From UBA4416 sp040376995 (lineage in GTDB: Bacteria; Bacteroidota; Bacteroidia; B-17B0; Aurantibacillaceae): 46,445 nt of DNA. Below are positions 1-7,380 of the stretch, piece after piece. A model generated the notes under the pieces. It made no database searches, had not been told where the DNA came from, and was given only the letters and a program-made list of their open reading frames with translations. Within the stretch, counting starts at the first letter, position 1; each line of letters starts with the position of its first letter. The DNA lies in the NCBI GenBank assembly GCA_040376995.1, contig JBEIPP010000004.1, forward strand, positions 1 through 46,445, written 5' to 3'. The position numbers and the translations under genes are program-made.

Positions 1-923
1 GTAGAAGCTTTCTCTAAAGAGTAGGCGATAGTTGCAACATCTTTAGTTGGATTTGGGTATAGTGCGCTTAATTTAACACCGTTAAAAAACTCAGTTACAC
101 CAACATATTCGTCATCAAGAATTGGGAAAATAGCAAGATTACTTTTTACACCAACTAGATAGTCTGCAACGTACCATCTGTTGTTAGCAACTCTAAGGAA
201 CGTATAACCCAAAGTATTATCTAAATTATCTTCATCTGATGTTAAACTTAAAGTATCACCAGGAGCTATACCACCAGCAGTAGTTGTTCTAGAATCAACA
301 GCTATAGCAAAACTTGTTGAGAAAGTAACTGGAGCAGAGAAAGTAGCAACAGTAAAGCGGCTAGGTACTTCTGTCTTAAATGAAGTAGTATCAATTGCAG
401 TAAAAGCAACAGGTGTTGAAGATAATAGATTGTTTGGACCGTCAGAGTTTAAAACAGCAACAGTATTAGTTGGAGAAGTTTCGTTCCAAGCTTTGTTTGG
501 AGCCATATCATAAATACTAACTATAATGTTTGATGCACCAACACTAGTTTTTTTCTTGGCGAACACAGAAATTAAAACTTTACTAATAACAACAGTTTTC
601 TCGGTTACATTTAAGAAACCTTGAGCGCACATGTTTATACTAGCACCATTATTACCAAAGAGATAACCACCACCCGAACTCTTAAAAGTACGATTAACAT
701 AATTACTACCGTTTGGATTAAATATAGGTAAATATCTAGCTCCAGTTGATTTGGTCCAGCCAATAGTATCGCCAGCAGCAGCTGTTTTTTTTAAAGACGT
801 ACTAGTTGATGTTTGTGCTTGATCTAAAGGAGTAGCAATTACTTTGCCTTTTAGTTGTTCTTCTTGAGCAAATACAGACGAAGTAAGAACAATTGCTCCA
901 ATTAAAGAGTAAATTTTTTTCAT
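1..923 (-). CDS. Secreted protein with T9SS C-terminal sorting domain, 3' end cut by window
   Basis: The ATG at 923 opens a frame that runs off the left edge (about 307 codons seen). It begins with a signal peptide (MKKIYSLIGAIVLTSSVFAQ, likely cut after the Ala or before Gln). The middle is Ser/Thr/Gly/Asn-rich with no catalytic motif I recognise. The last visible residues, LSALYPNPTKDVATIAYSL, match the start of a type A T9SS sorting domain (YPNP motif), so the product is probably exported across the outer membrane and attached or released by T9SS. Only some 60 residues should be missing. A TATATTTG box lies 32 nt upstream on the same strand. Substrate or partner unknown; it may be an adhesin or surface protein. 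Confidence 0.85.
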   Translation of the reverse strand, partial: MKKIYSLIGAIVLTSSVFAQEEQLKGKVIATPLDQAQTSTSTSLKKTAAAGDTIGWTKSTGARYLPIFNPNGSNYVNRTFKSSGGGYLFGNNGASINMCAQGFLNVTEKTVVISKVLISVFAKKKTSVGASNIIVSIYDMAPNKAWNETSPTNTVAVLNSDGPNNLLSSTPVAFTAIDTTSFKTEVPSRFTVATFSAPVTFSTSFAIAVDSRTTTAGGIAPGDTLSLTSDEDNLDNTLGYTFLRVANNRWYVADYLVGVKSNLAIFPILDDEYVGVTEFFNGVKLSALYPNPTKDVATIAYSLEKAS

Positions 924-954
924 GTTGATTAATTTTATAGTTAATTAGTTTACG

Positions 955-962
955 CAAATATA
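955..962 (-). promoter_or_regulatory. Bacteroidota -7 box (TATATTTG) for the T9SS cargo gene
   Basis: CAAATATA on the plus strand reads TATATTTG on the minus strand, matching TAnnTTTG. It implies a leader of roughly 28 nt. I see no clear -33 TTTG at the expected spacing. Confidence 0.5.
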
Positions 963-1150
963 ACAAATAAATAATTTAAATAATAGTAAGTATTTGTAAA
1001 AGACATAATTTTTAACATATTGATAGTCTATAAATTAGATAAAGTTTTTGTAGGATTTTTGAATTTATAAAAACAAAAAATTTTCTCACCTGTGTTTACT
1101 GTTAAACAAGCAAGGTATATCATAAATTGAGTTTTAATTAAAAACACCGA

Positions 1151-1182
1151 TTGTTTTTTTTATAAAAACAAGGTTATATTTG
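1151..1182 (+). promoter_or_regulatory. Promoter of thioesterase gene (TTG-N21-TATATTTG)
   Basis: TTG at 1151-1153 and TATATTTG at 1175-1182 fit the Bacteroidota -33/-7 pattern. The box ends only 3 nt before ATG 1186. With the usual placement of this box, transcription would begin at or near the A of the start codon. Confidence 0.55.
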
Positions 1183-1185
1183 AAC

Positions 1186-1602
1186 ATGCTTAAAAATACT
1201 ACAGAAATGTTTATCAAATTTAGCGAAGTAGATTCGTTAAGAGTTGTTTGGCATGGCCATTATGTGAGGTATTTTGAGGATGGACGAGAAGCATTTGGTA
1301 AGCAATATGGATTAGGTTATTTAGATGTTTACGAACATGGTTTCGCAGTTCCTTTAATTGATTTGCAAGTAAACTTTAAACGTATTTTAGAATATGGCGA
1401 CACAGCAGTAATTGAAACAACATTTATTAATTCTCCTGCTGCAAAACTAATATTTGAATATAAAGTTATAAGCTTAAAACATGGTTACTTGGCATGTACA
1501 GGACGAACAACACAAGTGTTTATGAACCCAGTAAACAAAGAGCTTTTTATAACCATGCCGCCTTTTATGGACGAATGGAAAAAAAAATGGAATTTATCTT
1601 AA
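1186..1602 (+). CDS. Acyl-CoA thioesterase, YbgC/4-hydroxybenzoyl-CoA thioesterase-type hotdog
   Basis: A 138-residue single-hotdog protein. The N-terminal motif FSEVDSLRVVWHGHYVRYFED matches the YbgC/FadM family signature, in which the Asp of the EVDS segment is the catalytic residue; family members hydrolyse short-chain or aromatic acyl-CoA thioesters in the cytoplasm. An in-frame TTG at 1180 extends the frame by two codons, but it lies inside the TATATTTG box, so ATG 1186 (MLKNTTEMFIKF) is preferred; ATG 1207 is a second possibility. A LolA-like carrier, lipoprotein and FabZ-like protein follow on the same strand. That combination is familiar from aryl-polyene and flexirubin loci, so the substrate may be an aryl or polyene acyl chain, but this is inference. 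Confidence 0.85.
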   Translation: MLKNTTEMFIKFSEVDSLRVVWHGHYVRYFEDGREAFGKQYGLGYLDVYEHGFAVPLIDLQVNFKRILEYGDTAVIETTFINSPAAKLIFEYKVISLKHGYLACTGRTTQVFMNPVNKELFITMPPFMDEWKKKWNLS

Positions 1603-1645
1603 AGTTTCTTAACAATTTATTGGCCATAAACGCATAATTTATTTT

Positions 1646-1653
1646 TACTTTTG
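1646..1653 (+). promoter_or_regulatory. -7 box (TACTTTTG) abutting lolA-like start
   Basis: TACTTTTG fits TAnnTTTG and ends 4 nt before ATG 1658, predicting a leader of about one nucleotide. It suggests the carrier gene is also transcribed separately from the thioesterase gene. Confidence 0.45.
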
Positions 1654-1657
1654 GTTT

Positions 1658-2278
1658 ATGAACAAGTTTTTACTTTTACTTTTCTTTCCCTTAATAGGTT
1701 TTTCTCAAAATTTTAAACCTGTAAAAGACACGCTTTCTCTCAAGCAAAAAATAGAAAATATGAGCAAAGCTACTAATTCTATTGAAGCAGATTTTACCCA
1801 AGAAAAAAACCTAAGTATTTTATCCGAAAAGATAGTTAGCAAAGGGCATTTTGTGTTTAAAAAAGAAAATTTTTTACGCTGGGAATATGCGTCACCCTCC
1901 AAATATTTAATTGTTATTAATAAAGAAAAAGTACTTATTAAAGACGAGAAAAAGACGAATAAATACGATATGAATAGTAATAAAGTGTTTAAAGAAATTA
2001 ATGACATTATGTTGTCTTGTGTTCAAGGCACCATATTTAAATCCAATAAATTTAAAACCAGTTATTATGAAAATGATAAGGTATATAAATTAGAATTGAT
2101 ACCTCAGGTTAAAAACATGAAAGAAACATTCAAAAAAATTAACTTGTATTTTGATAAAAACGTAACTTCGGTGGCTAAAATGGAAATGATTGAAAACAAC
2201 GATGATTTAACATCTTTAGATTTCATAAACAAAAAATTAAATGTTCCAGTTGCCGAAACCATATTTATTATTAAGTAG
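1658..2278 (+). CDS. LolA-like outer-membrane lipoprotein carrier
   Basis: A 206-residue periplasmic protein with a signal peptide (hydrophobic residues 3-14, likely cut after GFS or just past it). The mature part shows LolA-family features: KQKIENMSKATNSIEADFTQ near the start, then a beta-rich region with FLRWEYASPSKYLIVINKEK, the Trp-Glu-Tyr turn typical of LolA half-barrels. The family shuttles acylated cargo from inner to outer membrane. Placement among a thioesterase, a lipoprotein and a hotdog dehydratase-like protein matches the dedicated LolA homologues of aryl-polyene clusters better than the general housekeeping LolA, but the cargo cannot be read from sequence. Its last 38 bases overlap the next gene in another frame, indicating translational coupling. 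Confidence 0.8.
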   Translation: MNKFLLLLFFPLIGFSQNFKPVKDTLSLKQKIENMSKATNSIEADFTQEKNLSILSEKIVSKGHFVFKKENFLRWEYASPSKYLIVINKEKVLIKDEKKTNKYDMNSNKVFKEINDIMLSCVQGTIFKSNKFKTSYYENDKVYKLELIPQVKNMKETFKKINLYFDKNVTSVAKMEMIENNDDLTSLDFINKKLNVPVAETIFIIK

Positions 2279-2891
2279 TATTTGCATTTGTTTACTATTT
2301 GTTTCGTGCCGCATTTCTAAATTCAAACATCCAACAACATGTAACCGTGTTGTAATTACCGAAAAATCATTTCCAGCAGTATTAAATGACAACAAAGCCT
2401 CAAAATTTAAAGCCTCTATTGATGTTTTAAAAAATCATTTAACCGGTATTATCATTGTTAAAAAAACTGATTCATTAACCACGCATATAATTTTTGTAAC
2501 TGAAATAGGCATGAAAATGTTTGATTTTGAATGGAAAAAAAACAACATGAATGCTGTTTATGTGTTTGAACCTTTAAATAAAGAGGCGCTTATTAATTCA
2601 CTAAAAACAGGATTTAAACAAATGTTATTATTAGATGTTTTTAATAAACATGCCGCCTTATCAAGTAATAAAAATTTTAAATCATATTACGAAATAGAAG
2701 ACGAAAAACATAGATATCTTATTGCTGATACAACAAATGGAATTTCATCCCAACAAATTTTTATAAAAAGTAAAAAAAACCGTTTTATAAGTTATACATT
2801 TGACCACGAAAAAAAAGTGTATACCCAAATAAAAAGTACGCAATTTGGTCTAGTAAAAATTAAAATTGAACTTAATAAAATAGAAGAATAA
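2241..2891 (+). CDS. Predicted outer-membrane lipoprotein of unknown function
   Basis: A 216-residue protein starting inside the end of the LolA-like gene (38-nt overlap). Residues 1-23 form a lipoprotein signal with a lipobox (LLFVSC), so the mature protein begins at Cys23 and is probably anchored to a membrane. The rest is beta-rich, with alternating hydrophobic residues and several Lys-rich strands (for example VYVFEPLNKEALINSLKTGF), and resembles the small lipoproteins that accompany LolA homologues in aryl-polyene-like loci. I recognise no catalytic motif. Its stop is one base from the next start, so it is clearly co-transcribed. A role as acceptor or LolB-like receiver for the upstream carrier is a guess. 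Confidence 0.75.
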   Translation: MFQLPKPYLLLSSICICLLFVSCRISKFKHPTTCNRVVITEKSFPAVLNDNKASKFKASIDVLKNHLTGIIIVKKTDSLTTHIIFVTEIGMKMFDFEWKKNNMNAVYVFEPLNKEALINSLKTGFKQMLLLDVFNKHAALSSNKNFKSYYEIEDEKHRYLIADTTNGISSQQIFIKSKKNRFISYTFDHEKKVYTQIKSTQFGLVKIKIELNKIEE

Positions 2892-2892
2892 G

Positions 2893-3273
2893 ATGAGCAA
2901 CAGTTTTTTATTAAATGATTTTTATACGATGGAGTCATGCGTTAAAACAAACGAAACAACAATAGCGGCAATAATAAATCTAAATGAATCACATTCTATT
3001 TTTAAAGGACATTTCGAACAAATGCCAGTAGTGCCCGGTGTTTGTCAAACTCAAATAATTAAAGAACTTTTGCAACAAGAAATTAAAAAGGATTTAACGC
3101 TTACAAATGGTAATAATATCAAGTTTACAGGAATGATTGTACCAACACAACACCCTAAAGTAAACATAGAAATTACATATAAGCAAGAAGATAATCAATT
3201 ACAAGCAGACGCTAAATTGTTTTTTGAAAACACTATATTTACAAAATTTAAAGGAACTTTTATACAAAATTAA
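2893..3273 (+). CDS. FabZ-like hotdog protein (3-hydroxyacyl-ACP dehydratase family)
   Basis: 126 residues, single hotdog. The segment FKGHFEQMPVVPGVCQTQII aligns with the FabZ active-site region GHFPxxPxxPGVxxxE: the catalytic His is present, but the position of the catalytic Glu on the helix after PGV is Gln. The protein may therefore be a specialised dehydratase or a non-catalytic acyl-binding member. It starts 1 nt after the lipoprotein stop, and the following gene starts 2 nt after its own stop. In aryl-polyene and flexirubin pathways, related stand-alone hotdogs dehydrate the growing chain on an acyl carrier protein. No carrier or ketosynthase is present in the window, so partners must be encoded elsewhere. 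Confidence 0.75.
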   Translation: MSNSFLLNDFYTMESCVKTNETTIAAIINLNESHSIFKGHFEQMPVVPGVCQTQIIKELLQQEIKKDLTLTNGNNIKFTGMIVPTQHPKVNIEITYKQEDNQLQADAKLFFENTIFTKFKGTFIQN

Positions 3274-3275
3274 AT

Positions 3276-3875
3276 ATGAGCACACAAACAGTATTAAGTA
3301 AACAAAATGATAAAACAGTTTTTAAACTAGTTTTAGGTGTTAGCGCCTTAATTTGCGTAGTAGTTGTGGTATTAAATCAAAAGTTAATTCCAGTACCAGA
3401 TACTTTTCCAAGTTTTATTTATAAGTTACCGTTATTAAACGCTTTTTTAAATGGGTCTTGTAGCGTTTTTTTAATTGCGTCGTTATGGGCAATTAAAAAA
3501 AGAAATATTGAGTTACATAAAAAGTTAAATCTAACAGCTTTTTTATTATCTAGTTTGTTTTTGATTTCATATGTTACGGCTCATTATTTTATTCCAGATA
3601 CAAAATTTGGAGATGTTAATCATAACGGGGCTCTTGAAGAAATTGAGTTGGCAGCGGTTTCAGGAATAAGGCCAGTTTATTTAGTAATTTTATTAAGCCA
3701 TATATTTTTAGCTGTAATAGTATTACCAATGATTTTATTATCTTTTTATTATGCATTAAAAGATGATAGAGTAAAACATAAAAAAATGACGCGCTTTAGC
3801 TACCCAATTTGGTTATATGTTACATTAACTGGTGTTGTGGTTTACGCATTAATTTCGCCTTATTATAACTATTAA
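3276..3875 (+). CDS. DUF420 family membrane protein
   Basis: 199 residues with about five membrane segments (near residues 17-36, 52-72, 84-104, 132-158 and 175-195). Two His residues in the segments ELHKKLNLTAFLLSSLFLISY and VTAHYF, plus LLSHIFLAV, are typical of DUF420, a family often found near cytochrome oxidase genes and linked in Bacillus (CtaM) to cytochrome oxidase assembly. No oxidase gene is near here. The gene follows the FabZ-like gene by 2 nt, so it is transcribed with the lipid-type cluster and closes it: a strong intrinsic terminator follows. The link to the acyl genes may be accidental. Confidence 0.8.
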   Translation: MSTQTVLSKQNDKTVFKLVLGVSALICVVVVVLNQKLIPVPDTFPSFIYKLPLLNAFLNGSCSVFLIASLWAIKKRNIELHKKLNLTAFLLSSLFLISYVTAHYFIPDTKFGDVNHNGALEEIELAAVSGIRPVYLVILLSHIFLAVIVLPMILLSFYYALKDDRVKHKKMTRFSYPIWLYVTLTGVVVYALISPYYNY

Positions 3876-3896
3876 TTTTTAGTTTAAATAATTATG

Positions 3897-3928
3897 AAGA
3901 GCCTCGAAAAATATTCGGGGCTCTTTTG
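3897..3928 (+). terminator. Intrinsic terminator after DUF420 gene
   Basis: Arms 3897-3908 and 3914-3925 form a 12-bp stem with one T-G pair around AAATA, followed by TTTT. It directly abuts the rpoN -7 box. Confidence 0.8.
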
Positions 3929-3936
3929 TATATTTG
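3929..3936 (+). promoter_or_regulatory. -7 box (TATATTTG) of rpoN
   Basis: TATATTTG ends 9 nt before ATG 3946. The preceding DNA is the terminator stem, so no -33 element is available at standard spacing. Confidence 0.5.
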
Positions 3937-3945
3937 CTTAACATT

Positions 3946-5439
3946 ATGGCATTAAAGCAAACACAGCACTTAAAGTTATTACAAAAACTTTCGCCTCAAC
4001 AAATTCAGTTAATGAAATTGTTGCAGTTGCCTACAGTTGCTTTAGAACAACGTATAAAAGAAGAATTAGAATTAAACCCAGCTTTAGAAGAAGACAACAA
4101 CGAGTTAGATGGAGAAGATGTAGAAAATGAATATGACGAAATTGATAATTCTGATAATGATGAGGTGAGTGATTTTGATGAGAAAGAAAAAGAAGTTGAT
4201 AAAATAGATGATGGATATGAACTAGAAGATTACATGGATGCGGGCGATTTAGATGCTTACAAATATGAAATTTCAAATCGCAGTGCTGATGATGAGGTAT
4301 TTCAATCGGTTGTAGTGGAGGGTCCTGATTTTCATTCTCAACTTGAAGAACAGTTAGGACTAAGAGAACTAACAGAAAAACAATTTTCTATAGGTTTATA
4401 TTTAATAGGTTGTATAGATGAAGACGGTTACATTCGAAGAGATTTGGATTTAATTGTGGATGATTTAGCATTTTCTCAAAACACACAAACAACCAAAGAA
4501 GAATTAGAAGAAGTTTTAAAAACCATTCAAGAGTTCGATCCCGCTGGTGTTGGTGCTCGTACGTTGCAAGAATGTTTGTTAATTCAACTAGACAGAAAAC
4601 CCATTAAGGCTAAAGAAACTCAGTTGGCCATTGAAGTTGTGAAAACTATGATGGATGAGTTTTCTAAAAAGCATTACGATAAAATTATTCGTAAATTAAA
4701 TATAGAAGATGACGATTTAAAAGACGTCATTGCTGAGATTACACATTTAAATCCTCGACCAGGAAATTCTGAAGGTGATAACAAAGGTCAAATGTCGGAA
4801 GTTGTTCCAGATTTTAGCATTAGTGTTAACGATGGGATTCCTGAATTAAGCATCAATCAAAGAAATTTACCTGATTTAAAAATTAGTGCCGATTATATTG
4901 AGATGCTTAAAGAGTATTCTCGTGCAAAAGAAAAATCCATAAAAGAAGCCAGTTCGTTTGTTAAGGGAAAGATAGAATCAGCTCAATGGTTTATTGAAGC
5001 CCTTCAGCAACGTCATCAAACCATGTTGGTTTCTATGCATGCTATTATGGAATATCAACAAGAGTATTTTGCCAGTGGAGATGAGTCGAAACTTAAGCCA
5101 ATGATATTGAAAGATATTGCGGATAAAGTAGGCTTGGATATTTCTACAGTATCTCGAGTGGCTAACAGTAAATATGTTCAAACGCCATACGGTACATTTT
5201 TATTAAAAACATTTTTCTCTGAATCTTTAAGCACCGATGGCGGTGAAGAAGTGAGTACAAGAGAAGTTAAAAAAATATTACAAGAGTGCATTGCGAATGA
5301 GGATAAAAAGAAACCATTAACAGATGACGCACTTTGTGAAATTTTAAAAGAAAAAAAATATAATATTGCACGGAGAACAATTGCCAAATACCGAGAGCAA
5401 TTAGACATTCCCGTAGCTCGTATGAGGAAAGAAATATAA
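3946..5439 (+). CDS. rpoN: RNA polymerase sigma-54 factor
   Basis: 497 residues from ATG 3946; a TTG 12 nt upstream is in frame but lies in the promoter box. Region I is the Gln/Leu-rich N-terminus (QTQHLKLLQKLSPQQIQLMKLLQLP), which contacts enhancer-binding activators. It is followed by a very acidic linker (about residues 40-100), the core-binding domain, the helix-turn-helix around TVSRVANSKYVQTPYG, and the RpoN box ARRTIAKYRE at about residues 475-484 that reads the -24 element. All hallmark parts are present, so the factor should be functional. It stands alone between a terminator and the lepA promoter. I found no sigma-54 activator gene or convincing -24/-12 promoter in the window. Confidence 0.97.
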   Translation: MALKQTQHLKLLQKLSPQQIQLMKLLQLPTVALEQRIKEELELNPALEEDNNELDGEDVENEYDEIDNSDNDEVSDFDEKEKEVDKIDDGYELEDYMDAGDLDAYKYEISNRSADDEVFQSVVVEGPDFHSQLEEQLGLRELTEKQFSIGLYLIGCIDEDGYIRRDLDLIVDDLAFSQNTQTTKEELEEVLKTIQEFDPAGVGARTLQECLLIQLDRKPIKAKETQLAIEVVKTMMDEFSKKHYDKIIRKLNIEDDDLKDVIAEITHLNPRPGNSEGDNKGQMSEVVPDFSISVNDGIPELSINQRNLPDLKISADYIEMLKEYSRAKEKSIKEASSFVKGKIESAQWFIEALQQRHQTMLVSMHAIMEYQQEYFASGDESKLKPMILKDIADKVGLDISTVSRVANSKYVQTPYGTFLLKTFFSESLSTDGGEEVSTREVKKILQECIANEDKKKPLTDDALCEILKEKKYNIARRTIAKYREQLDIPVARMRKEI

Positions 5440-5508
5440 GCCCTATTTTATTGACATTGAGTGGTTTATTTATTTTCGTTGCAATTCTTTTAATTCCCAT
5501 CAATAATG

Positions 5509-5516
5509 TATCTTTG
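5509..5516 (+). promoter_or_regulatory. -7 box (TATCTTTG) of lepA
   Basis: TATCTTTG fits TAnnTTTG, with an implied leader of roughly 16 nt before ATG 5536. No -33 TTTG at ideal spacing. Confidence 0.5.
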
Positions 5517-5535
5517 CAAACTTATTTTATACTAG

Positions 5536-7326
5536 ATGAAGAACATACGTAATTTTTGCATCATTGCCCATATTGATCATGGTAAATCTACTTTAGCAGA
5601 TCGTTTATTGGAGTATACCAAAACGATTACAAGTCGCGAAATGGAAGCACAAGTGCTTGATGATATGGACTTGGAAAAAGAACGAGGAATTACTATTAAA
5701 AGTCATGCTATTCAAATGGATTACACCTATAAAGGTGAAAAATTTGTACTTAATTTAATTGATACTCCTGGTCACGTTGATTTTAGTTATGAAGTATCTC
5801 GTTCTATTGCTGCTTGCGAAGGCGCACTTTTAATAGTAGATGCAGCACAAGGGATACAAGCACAAACGATTTCTAACTTATATTTAGCATTAGAGCATGA
5901 TTTAACAATCATTCCAATTCTTAATAAAATGGATTTGCCAAGTGCAGAGCCAGAAATGGTTACCGACCAAATTGTTGATTTAATTGGTTGCGAACGAAGC
6001 GATGTTATTCCAGCAAGTGGTAAAACAGGAATGGGTATTGAAGAAATTTTAGCAGCTATTATTGAGCGTGTAAAATGTCCTGTTGGCAATCCAGAAGCGC
6101 CATTACAAGCATTAATTTTTGATAGCGTTTTCAATAGTTTTAGAGGAATTATTGCTTACTACAAAATCATAAATGGTACAATCAAAAAAGGAGATAAGGT
6201 AAAGTTTTTTAATACTGGTTCAGTTTACAACGCCGATGAAATTGGCGTACTAAAATTAAAACCAGAACCACGTAATGTGATGAGCACTGGTGATGTTGGT
6301 TACATTATCTCTGGAATTAAAGAAGCAAAAGAGGTAAAAGTAGGTGATACTATTACGCATTTTGATATACCGTGTGCTGAAGCTATTCATGGATTTGAAG
6401 AAGTAAAACCAATGGTATTTGCTGGGATTTATCCAGTGGATACTGAAGACTTTGAGGAATTGCGTTATAGTATGGAAAAGCTTCAGTTAAATGATGCGTC
6501 TTTAACTTGGGAACCTGAATCATCATTGGCGCTAGGATTTGGCTTTAGATGCGGATTCTTAGGCATGTTGCACATGGAAATTGTGCAAGAGCGATTAGAG
6601 CGTGAATTTAAAATGACAGTTATTACAACAGTTCCTAACGTATCGTATCTTGCCTACCAAACAAATGGCGATGTGGTAACGGTTAATAACCCAAGTGATT
6701 TGCCAGACCCAGCTCGTATTAATTATATTGAAGAACCATATATTAAAGCAAATATCATTACCAAGTCAGATTTTATTGGCCCCGTAATGAGTTTGTGTAT
6801 TGAGAAACGTGGGCAAATTGTTACTCAAAATTATTTAACAGCAGATAGAGTAGAGTTGGTGTTTGAAATGCCGTTAGGTGAGGTGGTATTTGATTTCTTT
6901 GATAGATTAAAATCAATTTCAAAAGGATACGCTTCTTTTGATTATCATCCAATTGGAATGAAAGAATCTGATTTAGTAAAATTAGATATTTTATTAAAAG
7001 GCGAACCAGTAGATGCTTTATCTTGTTTAATACACAGAAGTAATTCGTATCAGTTTGGTAAAAAGATTTGTGAAAAGTTAAAAGAATTAATTCCAAAACA
7101 ACAATTCGAAATTCCTATTCAAGCGGCCATAGGAGCTAAAATTATTTCTCGTGAAACCATTAGTGCCATTCGTAAAGACGTAACAGCAAAATGTTACGGC
7201 GGTGATATTAGCCGTAAACGTAAATTACTAGAAAAACAAAAAGAAGGTAAAAAGCGTATGAAACAAGTTGGTAATGTAGAGATTCCGCAGAGTGCGTTTA
7301 TGGCAGTGCTGAAACTAAACGACTAG
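5536..7326 (+). CDS. lepA: Elongation factor 4 (back-translocating GTPase)
   Basis: 596 residues, the usual LepA length. The N-terminal GTPase domain has the G1 loop AHIDHGKST, the switch II motif DTPGHVDF and the G4 motif NKMDLP; it is followed by a domain-II beta barrel, EF-G-like domains and the LepA-specific C-terminal domain rich in basic residues (GGDISRKRKLLEKQKEGKKRMK). The protein binds ribosomes and is proposed to remodel stalled or mistranslocated complexes. It has its own -7 box and ends in a strong terminator, so it is monocistronic. Confidence 0.98.
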   Translation: MKNIRNFCIIAHIDHGKSTLADRLLEYTKTITSREMEAQVLDDMDLEKERGITIKSHAIQMDYTYKGEKFVLNLIDTPGHVDFSYEVSRSIAACEGALLIVDAAQGIQAQTISNLYLALEHDLTIIPILNKMDLPSAEPEMVTDQIVDLIGCERSDVIPASGKTGMGIEEILAAIIERVKCPVGNPEAPLQALIFDSVFNSFRGIIAYYKIINGTIKKGDKVKFFNTGSVYNADEIGVLKLKPEPRNVMSTGDVGYIISGIKEAKEVKVGDTITHFDIPCAEAIHGFEEVKPMVFAGIYPVDTEDFEELRYSMEKLQLNDASLTWEPESSLALGFGFRCGFLGMLHMEIVQERLEREFKMTVITTVPNVSYLAYQTNGDVVTVNNPSDLPDPARINYIEEPYIKANIITKSDFIGPVMSLCIEKRGQIVTQNYLTADRVELVFEMPLGEVVFDFFDRLKSISKGYASFDYHPIGMKESDLVKLDILLKGEPVDALSCLIHRSNSYQFGKKICEKLKELIPKQQFEIPIQAAIGAKIISRETISAIRKDVTAKCYGGDISRKRKLLEKQKEGKKRMKQVGNVEIPQSAFMAVLKLND

Positions 7327-7350
7327 AAATAAATCAAACTAATAATTGGA

Positions 7351-7380
7351 AAGAGCTGTGATTATCACGGCTCTTTTTTT
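7351..7380 (+). terminator. Intrinsic terminator of lepA, overlapping the 3' end of the convergent gene
   Basis: Arms 7351-7361 and 7365-7375 (11 bp, one T-G pair) with a 3-nt loop and a T tract to 7380. The minus-strand gene stops at 7365, so its last five codons lie inside this hairpin. Confidence 0.85.
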
